From assembly GCA_031763025.1 (NCBI GenBank), contig JASSKH010000004.1, forward strand, positions 2,852,001 through 2,916,000: a stretch of DNA of 64,000 nt. Direction: 5' to 3'. The notes under the pieces were generated by a model. That model ran no database searches. It was not told the DNA's origin and worked only from the letters and a program-made list of their open reading frames with translations. Shown here piece after piece: positions 11,488-24,400 of this stretch; the stretch's first letter is position 1; each line of letters begins with the position of its first letter. A program made the translations under genes and the position numbers. Source of the DNA: Macrocystis pyrifera (lineage: Eukaryota; Sar; Phaeophyceae; Laminariales; Laminariaceae).

Positions 11488-14257
11488 GCAACGGATCGCC
11501 ACAGCGTTGGCAGCAGCAGCAGCATAGCAACGATATGAATAGAAGGAAAAAAAAAGTATGTACCCCGAGTCCGTCCGAAAAGTATTTTTGGTACCTCACT
11601 AAAGATAGACCCAACCCCGCATGCTGTACGGCAACAACGCAGCAGCAGCATGCGAAGTAACAATACGAAAAGAACCAAGCTAAAATACGAGAAAAAGTAG
11701 TTCGTACGCAAAATGCAGGAGCAAAACGACCAAAATATTTTTTTACGTATAAAAAAAAACATTTGGGTACAAAAATGGCCAACAAAAACAATAATCCGCG
11801 TTGGCAGCAGCAACATAGCAACGATATGAAAATAAGGAAGAACAAAACTATGTACCCTGGTATGCCGCGATCGCAAAACCGACGGAAATTCAGTGACGAT
11901 ACAGAAATATGTACACACACAAGTGCAGCATGATGTAGGGCAACCACGCAGCAGCACCACAGCAGCAGCAAGCAGCAGCATAGCAACGAAGCAACGATAG
12001 GAAAAAAATATCAAGCCAAAAACGAGAAAAAGCAGTACGTACCGTACGCAAAATGCAGGAGCAAAACGACAAAAATATTTTTCACGTATCAAAAGAACAA
12101 TTTGGGTACAAAAACGACCAATAAAAACAATAATCCGAGTACATACGAACATTCAGCAGTCAGTGGATATTGTGGCAGCATTAGCAGCAGCAGAAGCAGC
12201 TACCTGGTACAGCATTAGCAGCAGCAGAAGTTGCAACGAATCGCCGCAGCGTTGGCAGCAGCAGCGTTGCAGCAGCAGCAGCAGCAGCAGCAGCATAGCA
12301 ACGATATGAAAATATGGAAGATAAAAAGCATGATGTACCCTAGTATGCCGCCATCGCGAAACCTACGGAATTTTATTGACGATCCGAAAATATGTACACT
12401 TCCAGCATGATGCACGGCAACAACGCAGCAGCACTACAGCAGCAGCTAGTGCACAGCAGCAGCAAGTGCACAGGAGCAGCAGGTGCACAGCAGCAGCACT
12501 CATGGCGTGGCGCTGACAGCAGCAGCAGCAGAATCAGCAGCCGAAAACGAGCAAAGGGGGTACGTAGGGTCACCAAACCATGTACACACAGAAATCGTGT
12601 GCACCGAAAATGCACCACAGTAGCAGCAGCACTGACATCGTTCGGTGCGGTGACGGCGACAGCTGAATCCTCCGTTCCTTCGTTCACGTCCCGCAAACAG
12701 TTGTGCATGTGCGCGTTCGCGTGCACTGTGTAAGAGGAGCCGACGCAACGCACGAAGGGGAAAGAACGAGCATGGATGAGTCCAAAAAATAAATAAACGC
12801 TTTGAGGTAGCAAAAAGGCAATTGAAAACCCCAAAAAAACGTACTGGCAACATACAGCATTCAACAATAGACCCAAGACACTCACCACTGTCAGCAGTCT
12901 CGAGGGGGTACGAGACAGTCCCTTCCTTGATCGGGCGAGCACATAACTCGCAGTTGGTTGCCCAATACAGGATGATCCCGCCACCATCGCACATGAGATC
13001 CTCGCAGGTGGCGAAGGCCACGTTTTTGCCACCAGGCGCGGAGTTCTTGGGCAAGTAAGTAAGTGCTGGTCCGTGCACCGGTCGCAAACAACAGTCGGCA
13101 CAAGGTCGGTCTTTGTCGTTGACGCTCTCTTGCCAGAGGGCGAGGACCACGCGCTTCTCGACGAGGGGGAGGTGGGCTTAGGGGGCGTGGAGAAGAGAGA
13201 GGCAGGGGTTGCAGCACCAGCAGACAGCAGCAAGCAGCTTGGCCGCCTACAGCTGCATCTAGATGCCGTTCGTCGAAGGCGAGACGCCTCTTCTAGGCGT
13301 TGTGCGAAGAGCTGTCTATTGGTTGCAGTTTGCGAAGAAGAAAGAAGAACGGTTGTTTGGCTGTTTGGCTGTTCGGCTGTTTCAAAGAAGAAGGGCTGTT
13401 CGCGAAGAGCTGTCTATCAGTCGGTCTGTCTGCCAAGAGCTAGCAAGTGACAACGACCTCAAAAATCGTAATTATAGTTGTATCTTCAAGGCTTTCCTTC
13501 GGAGTGGGTATTCCGTCGTTTTGTGTACATATAACTGCAATTAATTGGCGATATAGCCCAAAGCCAACCTAACTAAATGTATTTATTTGTGTAAGAAACG
13601 GTGAAGGACGTAATAATCGCGAATATTTATGAATGTAATGTGAAACGTAAGATCGGGTGACGCAAGAGTAAGAATGGCATTCGTCTAATAAGAAGAATAA
13701 CATCTTTCATCAGTGTGGGGAGAGAGTGGAGTAGTGCTCGGCATGTGGATGATATACAACATACAGGCTGTTAGTTTGGGACAGGAGAGAAATCAGCAGT
13801 GCCGGCAACGACAACGGTTATGGAAATGTTGTATAGTTGCTGGGCGGCCGCGATTTCGATGTAGCCAGCATAGGAGTTTGGATGAGACATGATATGTAAA
13901 TAGTCTTCGAGGATGCTGTAGTAACGAGGCGGGAGGCCCAGAAAGTGGATATGTTCGCTGTTGAACCCGTTGGATATGTGTAGGAAGAAATAATCGTGAT
14001 TTTGGGAAATGTGGGAAACAATTTGTTTCCTTTCGTTCGTCCTGGATGACGACAATCTGCTTGGCGTACTGCTTCGGAATTCCGCGAAGCCCTGGAGCAG
14101 GCGAAATGGAAGGGAGTCTTTTGGCGCTTGATAATTATGTCTCCGTCTTTGATGGTGGAGTCCGTCAGGCGGCAGTTGTAGCACTTGCCACGGACCTGGT
14201 CGAAGTAAATATATAGGGTGCGCGGGGCGGGAGTGGCGTGCAGGGAATGGCGGGGCA

Positions 14258-14292
<35 letters not shown>

Positions 14293-15432
14293 AGTTCATT
14301 ATTTGTACTACTCTACAGCGGCACAACAGCAGTACGTAATCGCTTGCTATACGACGGCAGCAGCAGCAGCAGAAGCAGAAGCAGCAAGTACGTAATTTCA
14401 TTGACGATACAGAAAATATGTGCACACACAAGTGTAGTACAGTACACACACAAATCACGTCCAGCATGATGTACGGCAACAACGCAACAGCACCACAAAA
14501 AAAATCATTGACGATACAGAAATATGTACACACGCACAAGTTTAAGTGTAATAATAGACACATAAATCATGTCCAGCATGATGTACGGCAACAACGCAGC
14601 AGCGCCACAAAACGACCAGGAAACACAATTATCCGAGTACATAAAAACATCCAGTGAATATTGCGGCAGCACTAAAAGCAGAGCAGCAGCAGCAGCAGAA
14701 GCAGCAACGGATCGCCACAGCGTTGGCAGCAGCAGCATAGCATCGATACGAAAAGAAGGGAGAAAAAAAGTATGTACCCCGAGGCCGTCCGAAAAGTATT
14801 TTTGGTACCTCACTATAGACCCACCTCCGCATGCTGTACGGCAACAACGCAGCAGCAGCATAGCAACAATACTAAATACGAGAAAAGTAGTACGTACGCA
14901 AAATGCAGGAGCAAAACGACCAAAATATTTTTTTAACGTATCAAAAAAACCATTTGGGTACAAAAATGGCCAATAGAAACAATAATCCGCGTTGGCAGCA
15001 GCGGCATAGGAACGATATGAAAATAAGGAAGAAAAAAAGTATGTACCCTAGTATGCCGCAATCGCAAAACCTACGGAATTTCATTGACGATACCGAAATA
15101 TGTACACACACAAGTGCAGCATGATGTACGGCAACAACGCAGCAGCACCACAGCAGCAGCATAGCAACGATATATATGAAAATAACAAAGCCAAAAACGA
15201 GAAATTGCAGTACGTACGCAAAATGCAGGAGCAAAACGACAAAAAATATATTTTCACGTATCAAAAGGAACCATTTTGGGTACAAAAACGACCAAGAAAA
15301 ACAGTAATCCGAGTACATACGAACATTCAGTGGATATTGCGGCAGCACATTAACAGCAGCAGCAGCAGAAGCAGCTACAGCATTAGCAGCAGCAGAAGCT
15401 GCAACGAATCGCCGCAGCGTTGGCAGCAGCGT

Positions 15433-15479
<47 letters not shown>

Positions 15480-18400
15480 CAACGATATGAAAATAAGGAA
15501 GAAAAAAAGCATGTACCTTGGTATGCCGCCATCGCAAAACCTACGGAATGGACGATCCGAAAATATGTACGCTTCCAGCATGATGCACGGCAACAACGCA
15601 GCAGCACTACATACAGCAGCAGCAAGTGCACAGCTCATGGCGTGGCGCTGACAGCAGCAGCAGCAGCACCGGCAGCCGAAAACGAGCAAAATGAGCATGT
15701 GGGGTCACCCAAACATGTACACACAGAAATCGTGTGCATGCACCGAAAATGCACCACAGTAGCAGTAGTAGCACTCACGTCGTTCGGTGCAGCGCGGTGA
15801 CGGCGACAGCTGAATCCTCCGTTCCTTCGTTCACGTCCCGCAAACAGTTGTGCATGTGCGCGTTCGCGTGCACTGTGTGTAAAAGGAGCCGACGCAACGC
15901 ACGAAGGGGAAAGAACGGGCATGGATGAGTCAAAAAATTAATAAACGCTTTGACGTAAGTTTGGTATGCAAAAAGGCTATTGAAAACCCCAAAAAAACGT
16001 ACTGGCAACATACAGCATGCACAATAGACATAAGACACTCACCACTGTCAGCAGTCTCGAGGGAGTACGAGACAGTCCCTTCCCTGATCGGGCGAGCATA
16101 GAACTCGCAGTCGGCTGCCCTGTCAGGATGATCCCGCCACCACGCACGTGAGATCCTTGCAGGTGGCGAAGGCCACGTTTTTGCCACCAGGCGCGGAGTT
16201 CTTGACCAAGTGCTGGTCCGTGCACTGGTCGCAAACAACAGCCGGCACCAGGTCGGTCTTTGTCGTTGCCGCTCTCTTGCCAGAGGGCGAGGACCACGTG
16301 CCTCTCGACAAGGGGGAGGTGAGCTTAGGGGGCGTGGAGAAGGGCGAGGCGGGGGTTGCAGCACCAGCAGGTTCGCCACCGACAGCAGCAGCTTGGCCGC
16401 CGACAGCTGCACCTATCTATGCCGTTCGTCGAAGGCGAGACGCCTCTTTTAGGCGCCGTGCGAAGAGCTGTCTATTGGTTGGCAGTTTGCGGAAGAAGAA
16501 AGAAGAAAGGTTGTTTGGCTGTTTGGCGAGGAAGAAAGAAGAAAGAAAGGTTGTTTGGCTGTTCGGCTGTTTCAAAGAAGAAGGGCTGTTTGCGAAGAGC
16601 TGTCTATCAGTCGGTCTGTCTGCCAAGAGCTAGCAAGTGACAACGACCTCAAAAATCGAAATTATAGTTGTATTTATACGCTTGCTCTCTTTTTCTTCAT
16701 TTGCCGAAACAAGAAGTCTTCACGAAACAATAAATTCCCACGATCTAACGTACCCAGGTAACTACCGTCAGCGACAAAGTAATCCCTACGAGCAAACGTA
16801 CCTGTTATGGGTACTATTAAGGGGGGCCATAGTAAATAGAACCAAGTAAAAATAGATAAATATGTTGGTTTTTATCGATACCATAGGTCTTATTAACTAT
16901 GGACCCCCGTAATAGTAAAACATACGGTATACAATAACACGGTATACAATAGCTGCAGGCAAAATCTTGCGGTGGCTGGCGCACACGTTTCGCCGACAAC
17001 TGCACGCAGCGCACCATTCCCCGGACCCTATGCGTAGTTTGCCGCACATGCATCTTTGGACTGGTTCTGCACCAACCATTTTTCGCCTTAAGGCAGTATT
17101 TGTTTGTGGTATTTGTTAGTGGTTTGGTTCCATCCTGCCAAGTATCTAGGCCCTCTTTCCCCCCCCCCTACTACTCCGTTTCGAAAATGGTCCCGATGTC
17201 AATGATAAATGACTAAGGCAAGCAACACATGAGTACGCCCCATCCCATCCTCTACTTTAAGTTGGAACTCAGACCCGGGGTCATATCGCAGACTCTTCTC
17301 CCACGTCGCTGCTGTGCGTTGAGTGCCCTGCTTTTTTATTGCGAGAAGGGTTCAGCACATTCTTCCCTCGTTGACTTACCGGCCAGAAAAATAATATTAA
17401 TAGGCGCTCTCGACAGTTGGTTTCGTTTCGAGATTAATAAATCGATGCGGCGAACTGAATCGTTGACACGAAGTTTACGTGTAGTGGACCACCGGCGACG
17501 TATACTGTGGTGGGGGCTCCGAGTAGCACCTAAACTTTCGGAGGTTCTGATCGTCATTTCCCCATTTAGGACCTCTATACATTGTTTGACAATTTCACAT
17601 AGTTGCTACGACCTACGGTAACACATAAAAACCTACCAGGTATAGATTTATTCATTTGTGAATATTTGGTCCTTTTACTATGGTCTCCCGTTGTATTCCG
17701 GAGGAACATGGCAATCAGGGCTAAATATGGTTTGTAAAAATAGTAGAACATAAACGTTTTGTGTCTATTGCAGGTCCTGATAAATAGGGTCCGCCGGAAT
17801 ACTACACCAGTATCGCTAGTACTACTATGAATACCATTAGTACTATTACTATTAATACTACGAACACCGTTATTACATCGATTCGGCCGCACTCTCATGG
17901 TCTTACCTGATCGCCCATAAGGTTCTGTTCGAAAAGATAATGATCGCTTGGTATTTATTTAAGTTGCTAAACGGTTCTTATATTTACGCCTAGAGTAGTT
18001 TTCTTTTGCCAAGTACCAAAGCATCCTGATTGGGTGCTCCCATAAGGCTCTCATATGGTTTGGCCAATTAGCAGCACTATTCGCGCGGCGAGATCAATAT
18101 GCGCGGCGCGATTAGGCTGGCATGCTGCATGCTGCCGCCATCCTCTGCCTGTGAGCCTGAAACAAGGCGCGGGTACGATACAAACTCAGATGCTTGCAGC
18201 AACTGAAAGGTGAAGAGGCGCTGGGCAAGCTGCTGGTGGTGGAGGTGCTTCTTCGCATTGTGGGTATTCAGCTGGTGGTGCTGGGCCTGCGCGGCAAAGG
18301 GGGAGGCTTCTATGTGGCAGGTGCGCGTGTATGTTGTCGTGTTGTGTCACATGCTGCTTGTGTGCTCCCTGGCGATACCAGTAATCTGCCACCTACGAGG

Positions 18401-21400
18401 GTCGCCTGCTGGTACAGGAATTTTATACCTGGTACCTAAAAGAGTACTGCACCACAACAAAACTGTACCGTAGGTACTATTAATACTGCTGCTGTTGTAT
18501 ACTCGTACCTACCTGCTGTCCGAGCACCACAGGAGTCCCTCCAGCAGATCTCTAATACTGCTTGTGCCGTACGGGCTTCACAAGGGCATCTGTGCTCGTA
18601 CCGCCTACCACAACAGCAGCAGTTGTCTGAATTTTTCACGCCTCCCGTACTGACTGCACGTATATACCAGTACCAGTGTGCGCAGGAGAGGTACTGCTGC
18701 TTTATCAGGTACTGACTGCAGTAAGAGAATGTTGCCTACGAGGGAGGCACCTGTTTGGTGCGTCACAACTTGCACGGCTGCCGTGTGCCGGTCGCAACCT
18801 GCGCAGTAATCCCTCCAGTAGATAGCTGTCGCCTGTGCCCCACGAGCTCTCTCTACACTTTACCTACCATTACACAAGGCAGCAGCCGTGGTCTGCATTG
18901 TTTTTCTATGGTTGGGAGATGCGTTTTTTTATGAAGAAAGCGCAGAGGAACTCGAGTCGGTGGAGCAGGCCCTCCGCCACAAGGTCAGGACTCAGGACCA
19001 TGTAGACCGAAAAAAAAAACGAGTGGGAGTGGCATCGCTTCTTTCATACCAGGGTACCTACCGAAGGTTAGCTTCAACGGTATACGTGAAATTCACGTCG
19101 GGTGCGAGACTCCACCCCATTTACGTTCGTCGAGTGCCGTGTTGCCAAGTGAATATACAGCCGCAACGTGGCAAGGATTTTGACTGGGTTTCCCGTCAAG
19201 TAAGTTGTCACTGCTGTTCCGCACAACATATGACGTTGTCACTGCTGTTTTGTCCTATTCTTGTTCGTTGCCACCTCTATCAGGATGATCCCGTCATCAT
19301 GAGCATGATGAAATCTTCTTCTGAGATATAATAGCATCGGCGGCCCATTTGGTGGGTCAATCTGGTTGAAGACCCAGCAACCTATGCTGAGGGACGAAGC
19401 GAGGAAGGCTGCACGTCAAGGCTGACTGACAGACTGATTCCGATGGCCTGCCAATATAGTATCCAGGCAAGGGAGTATTTTGCGGCTGGCTTTCTAATGT
19501 ATCAGCGTGCTTGCAGTACAAATGGTGCAGAAGGGTGTATATGCATCTGCTCGCATGCAGGGAGATTCTATGGCCACTCTTGATCACACCACGATCTTGA
19601 TTTAGCTGACGTAGGGAGTGGGGGGGGTGTACTGTTACGGGGGACCATAGTAAATAGGACCAAATATTGTGAGTAAAAACAGCGAAATATATAGTTTTTT
19701 TTTGTGTACGGTAGGTCCTATTTAATATGGTCCCTCGTAATAAATATCATGAATGGTCGTAGTCGTACGACCATAGACCCTCGCACCCCTACCATGCAGG
19801 GACGGAACATAACTTTCAAGGGGGGGCTATGAGCAGCTGGTGCACGGGGCCATGCAGGAATAGTTTGATCGAGTGCTGGATATGGTGCCACTGACTTAAT
19901 CAGTGTTTTTGTTCCGACATTGACACGCAATATTTGCTATGGCCTGAATAAGTTGTACTCGCCCGTGTGAAATAATCGTCTTCGCACTGTTGGGCAACGC
20001 GAAGTATCCGAACTGGATTTCCACAATATCTAACTGTGACGTTGGGGCCCAATCCAGTTATCGTAGCAGGATGCCAAACGCGCGGGAGGTATTGGCTGTC
20101 AAGCGTGCGGGAGGTATTGAATAATTATGTCGCGATACAATCAATGCTACTACGCAGTCCTCGAGGTTGATGCATACCCCTCGAGCAGGTCTGTTTCGCT
20201 TCCGATTTGTTCGAGTCGCCTGCCCCCCTAGTAAAACATACCGGCCACCCCTCTAAGCCCAGCACCACTTTAATGACGCTCGTCGTACCGACGGAGCTCT
20301 GTACACTTTCCTCATCCGTCATTGAGGTGTACGATGTCGTCGCCGATAAGGAAGCCGAAAAATATTGCGGTGGTCCCCTCGACAATGAGCAACAAGGCCG
20401 GCCACCTTGAGGCATACTGTTAAAGCATCGAACGAAACCTATCCCGTTTTCTTCAGTTCTGGTTGCTCGAGCGAGGCCCTATCCCGTTCTGGTAATGTAT
20501 TTACATTTTTTGGGCTAGCATGACACGTGCTACCCACATCCCGCGCCCCACGAGTGATGACGCAGGCATCAGCAGGGAAGCGCTAAGGCCCGTTCGAGAG
20601 AAATATGAGCCCATCAGGACAAGCTGCGCGCTCCCGTGGATAGTGGAGGTCCTGCAGGCGCCACGCGTGGTATCGACGACGAACTTTAGTTTAAACAGAT
20701 AGTATGCAGAACATCAAGCTGTTCGAGACTAGGAGACACAAGAGTATTGCTGTGCAGTCATCAATGACATCGGTGTCTTGGCACGTTTGCCCGCACGTCG
20801 TATCAACTGGATATTATATATCAGTGGGGGCATAAAAATAACATCAGAATCAGTAGTTTGGATCACAAGATGGGAGGGCACGTTCACTGCTGTGTACCAG
20901 ACGAGCGTTGTCGCGACTTAAGTCAGTCGTCGGAGAAGAACGTCATTTGTAAATTCAGTCGGCAGTGCGAGTTGGATGCGCCTGAGACGAAATACATCAG
21001 GCGGGCTTCAATTCTGGCCGGTCGCACAAGCAATAGTAGTGTGTGTCAAGTGCAGGCAATTTGGATAGTACTACTCAGATCAAACTATATGATGTACGAC
21101 GCGTGCGACGTGTACATTGACTCCTTATGTTTCAAGCAGATATCATACCTGGTAGGTTTTAACCGACCTTATTTTACCCCTTTGAGAACAAGATAATGAT
21201 GGTATTTTCTTGTGTTGCGCATTCTTCCAATCAACGTTTTCACGTGTCTTGGTTGTTTCGCACGAATTGTAGGTATATACTCTCATGCAATTACACCCGA
21301 CACTTTCGGTCGGTGCACAGCGTCCAAGAGCGGGGTGCGCTTGAGCTATATGTGAAGAGCATTTTTTTGTTTGTATGCTTCGGGGGGCTGTGGGAGCGGT

Positions 21401-24400
21401 GATCAACGCAGACTGCTTCTGCGCGGTTCAACCAAATAGAATTCACGACTGCTACTGTCGAGGGGCAAACCATTAAGAATGTCAAAACATGATACCACAT
21501 TATACGGGACAAAGAAATTACTCGATATTGTCAATATCTACCACGTACAAGAGAAGATGCGCATCTTGTGTTTATATCTTACATAGCCTTCCACCTGCAC
21601 GTACTCGTTTATGCTTCATTCCACTCGGTCGGCAAAGCTGCTCACTCACGGTGAGTGTGCTCGTGATGTTGTCACATCAAACATCGCCCAATTTCAAATT
21701 CCAAGCAGAAAGGGAAGAAGACCTATCTATCTATACAGGCAGAGCGAAATAAGAAAGAGAGAGTGAACAGCATCTCTGCTGTACGCGAGTATAAATGGCC
21801 CCCAAAGCTTCATTGTAGGCAAGTACTGCAGCGGTAATATAGAGAAAAATGAGGCAAGGCTGCACATGCGGTATGGAGGCCTAGTGCGCTCGTAAGAAAA
21901 AATAACGGAAACAAAACTAAATCCTGCTGCACTCGAAACACACAAGTACCACGGCAAATGCGAGCTCAACTCGAGATGTCTTGCAACGAGACAAGTCCCA
22001 AGCGCTAGCTCAAGATGGCCCGCTTCTGCAGATACCGGGGTTGTGGAAATCGGTAAAATACAGCTCTCGCAATCGGTAATGCAAAAATACGACTATTTCA
22101 TGCAGACACTCGTAAAATATTGGGAGCCTGTACACACCGCGTTTAGTTTGGTCGCTTATATTTTTTTGCGCTTCGCGCCAAATGGGTTTAATTGCCCATA
22201 GGAGGTAAGACCATGAAAGTGCGGCCAAATAATTATGTTGACACAACTCCTCGACTATAGTACGGTATGGATACTACTTTTAGTGGTGATCCTCTGAAAT
22301 ACCAGACGACTAGTGTACTACTTTCACTGCGACTACTGCTATTAATAATATTCCTATTACGGGGGTCCATAGTTAACAGGACTTATGGTATACATGAAGA
22401 ACTATATATTTACCTATTTCTACTAACAAAATTTGTCCCCGTTAACTATGGACCCCCGTAATAGTCTCAGCCCCTCACCCAAAAACTGTATTTTTATGAA
22501 GTTAAAGCGCCACCCGATGAACAATTTATACACGTTTTCGTAGGCATATCACGAACATCCGCAGCGAAGGTGTACTTGGCATGATTAGTGGTATTCGACG
22601 AATTGTGTCAGTTTTTTCATTCTGAGTCAAGCATGCCCTGCATGTATCTCGTACTCTTACCCCCCACCCCCTACCCCTACCTATAAAATTGAAAACCCTT
22701 CATATAAAACAGTAGATACCTTGCTGTATATTCTATCCCGCTTGGATGAAGTGCTGTGACGGAACTGTTCCGTTTCTTTAATCAGTACCACCAGGTACCC
22801 GGGTATGAATTACGTAGTTTTTCTCCGTAAATTAAAATGTTTTCTCAATTCATGCATTTCTTAAATTATTCCCTTTGATACCCCCGAGCTAGTGGCCGAA
22901 ACAACAACGGCCTTGGGGTTTTTGAAAACCGTCCGCAAACTGCAGGAGGACCGGACGGTACGGGAAGAATCATGTCATCACTCCTGCGACGTGCGACCCC
23001 TTGCATCATAACTCGGACACCGTTCAGTAAAATTTCCCCAGTCACCCGGTGGCATTTGCGCTGTAACGGTCTCGTCTGTCACCGCCACGTTTCCCGTCTG
23101 AGGTCCCAAGAGGGATCACCCACCCACAACCTTAATGCTTGCAAATCAATGTATCAGGGCCACATGATTGTGCCGCCGCATCGCTGGAGTTCCGTGTCCT
23201 CTCCGCGCTCCGATACCCCTTTCTCGAAGCGAGGCGCACCTTTCGTTTGGGTCGTAGTATACTACAGTAGAACGGCTCAGTGCTCATACTACAGTATCAC
23301 AGATAGTATTTGTGACGACAGCAGTGCATGAAGATAGTAGCTTTCCCTCACTGCGTACGTGGAGTCCCAGCGTCACATATGTGTGTTGCAGGAAACGCGG
23401 TGGCCCCATGTCTTGGTTTCCTAGTAGAGAGAAAGTCAACGTGGCAGCGGCAGCAGCGTCGAGCACAACATGGGTAGTCCTAATGAATATTTTGGATGTT
23501 ACACCTGTTTTTTCTGCAGAGCAGCTGTTGGGGGGCGATACAAGATCATCGAGTTCGCCCCCCTACCGGCTGTCTAGTGCTTTCACTGCTGTGTAATTAG
23601 ACTATGCCGAAAGTATATCTAACTTTTTTCATGTGAACATCCAAAAAAATCCGGAAACCCCTTGGCAGTACAGTCGCTTTTGCGGCCTCGTCAGTCTGTA
23701 CCGTCCCTTCATACATCACCCGTTGCGAGCATACGCAGGCATGCGGTGGGCATCTGCCCCCCGCGGTAAAGGCCGCTTTTATATAGCACGGTGTGCCTGG
23801 GAGGTGGGAAGAAAGTCAGGTCATGCCGTGTTTTAAAAAATTAACAATTCATCTCACACCATTACTCAAGTCACTAAAAGGTTGATTTCTACCCACAGCA
23901 AATTTAGACATATTTTTTTGCAACCTATCTATGTGGTATACGCACTTGCGTCTCCACAAAGCACGTGCAATCCGAGTCCTCTGTGCGCTTCGAAGCCCCT
24001 TTCTCGACGAGAGGTAAGTCGTTTCGGTGTGACATTCCCGTACATTTTCCGCCGTCCTCGACTTGACCAAGAGGGGGCTGCCTAGTGTCCTCCTCGAGCG
24101 CTCGTGCGGGCGGCGTAAGCGTGGGTGTATGCCAAAATATGAAGACGCCGATATGTATGCCCGCTTCCTTCTGCCGTTTCAAAGAATGAATATAGTATCA
24201 CTTGGTCGAGTGGCGAAACGAGCACAGGAGGGCTCCCCTTTGCATCGAGCGCAACGCGAACGGCCTCCCAGAGGCAGAGAGGAAGGAATGCATGAATCCA
24301 GTCGAATAGTGTTGGTCTCGGAGAAGTTGCAAGCGTTCTACGTACGAGGGGAATAGTGAAGACATATGTCGTTGGCTTTTATGTGCGAGGTAGTTCATTT

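Larger units (their letters stand above)
9455..13486. repeat. Tandem duplication, unit copy 1 (~4.0 kb)
   Basis: The unit begins CAAGGCTTTCCTTCGGAGT and ends CAAAAATCGTAATTATAGTTG. The same beginning and end bound the adjacent copy 2. Order in both copies: boundary motif, OTU-like segment (minus), C-terminal Cys exon (minus), G/C homopolymer, CAG-rich array, two more Cys-rich exons (minus). Copy 1 is about 0.85 kb longer, mostly because its CAG-rich array has more units and its left end carries a hairpin. Confidence 0.85.
13771..16400 (-). pseudogene. Decayed Cys-rich / OTU-like gene, copy 2
   Basis: Counterpart of copy 1. The upstream Cys segment ends at the GTGAGT donor at 16043 and contains VVCDQCTDQH and KNSAPGGKNVAFATC. 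The short His/Cys exon lies at about 15872-15779, and the VRGKCYNCRLTDSTIKDGD exon starts at 14195. The OTU-like tail is better preserved here than in copy 1: RKQIVSHISQNHDYF, then YLHIMSHPNSYAGYIEIAA and QQLYNISITVV, the order seen at the C-terminal half of OTU domains. The copy is broken overall. The family of the Cys-rich part is unknown. Confidence 0.5.
13487..16673. repeat. Tandem duplication, unit copy 2 (~3.2 kb)
   Basis: Directly follows copy 1 and repeats its whole order at high identity. Differences seen by eye: the 5' hairpin is reduced to one arm, the CAG-rich array has fewer units, and the G tract at 14258 is far longer. Non-repetitive parts, such as the flanks of the Cys-rich exons, differ only at scattered bases, so the duplication is fairly recent. 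Confidence 0.85.

Noticed and set aside
11220-12152. Minus-strand 310-residue open frame rich in Cys, Leu and Ala
   Set aside because: It is the translation of the CAG-rich array. It has low complexity, repeats with the DNA unit and has no domain.
18888-19331. 147-residue plus-strand open frame
   Set aside because: A short acidic helix-like part (EESAEELESVEQALRHKV) is followed by sequence with no protein character. No family was recognised.
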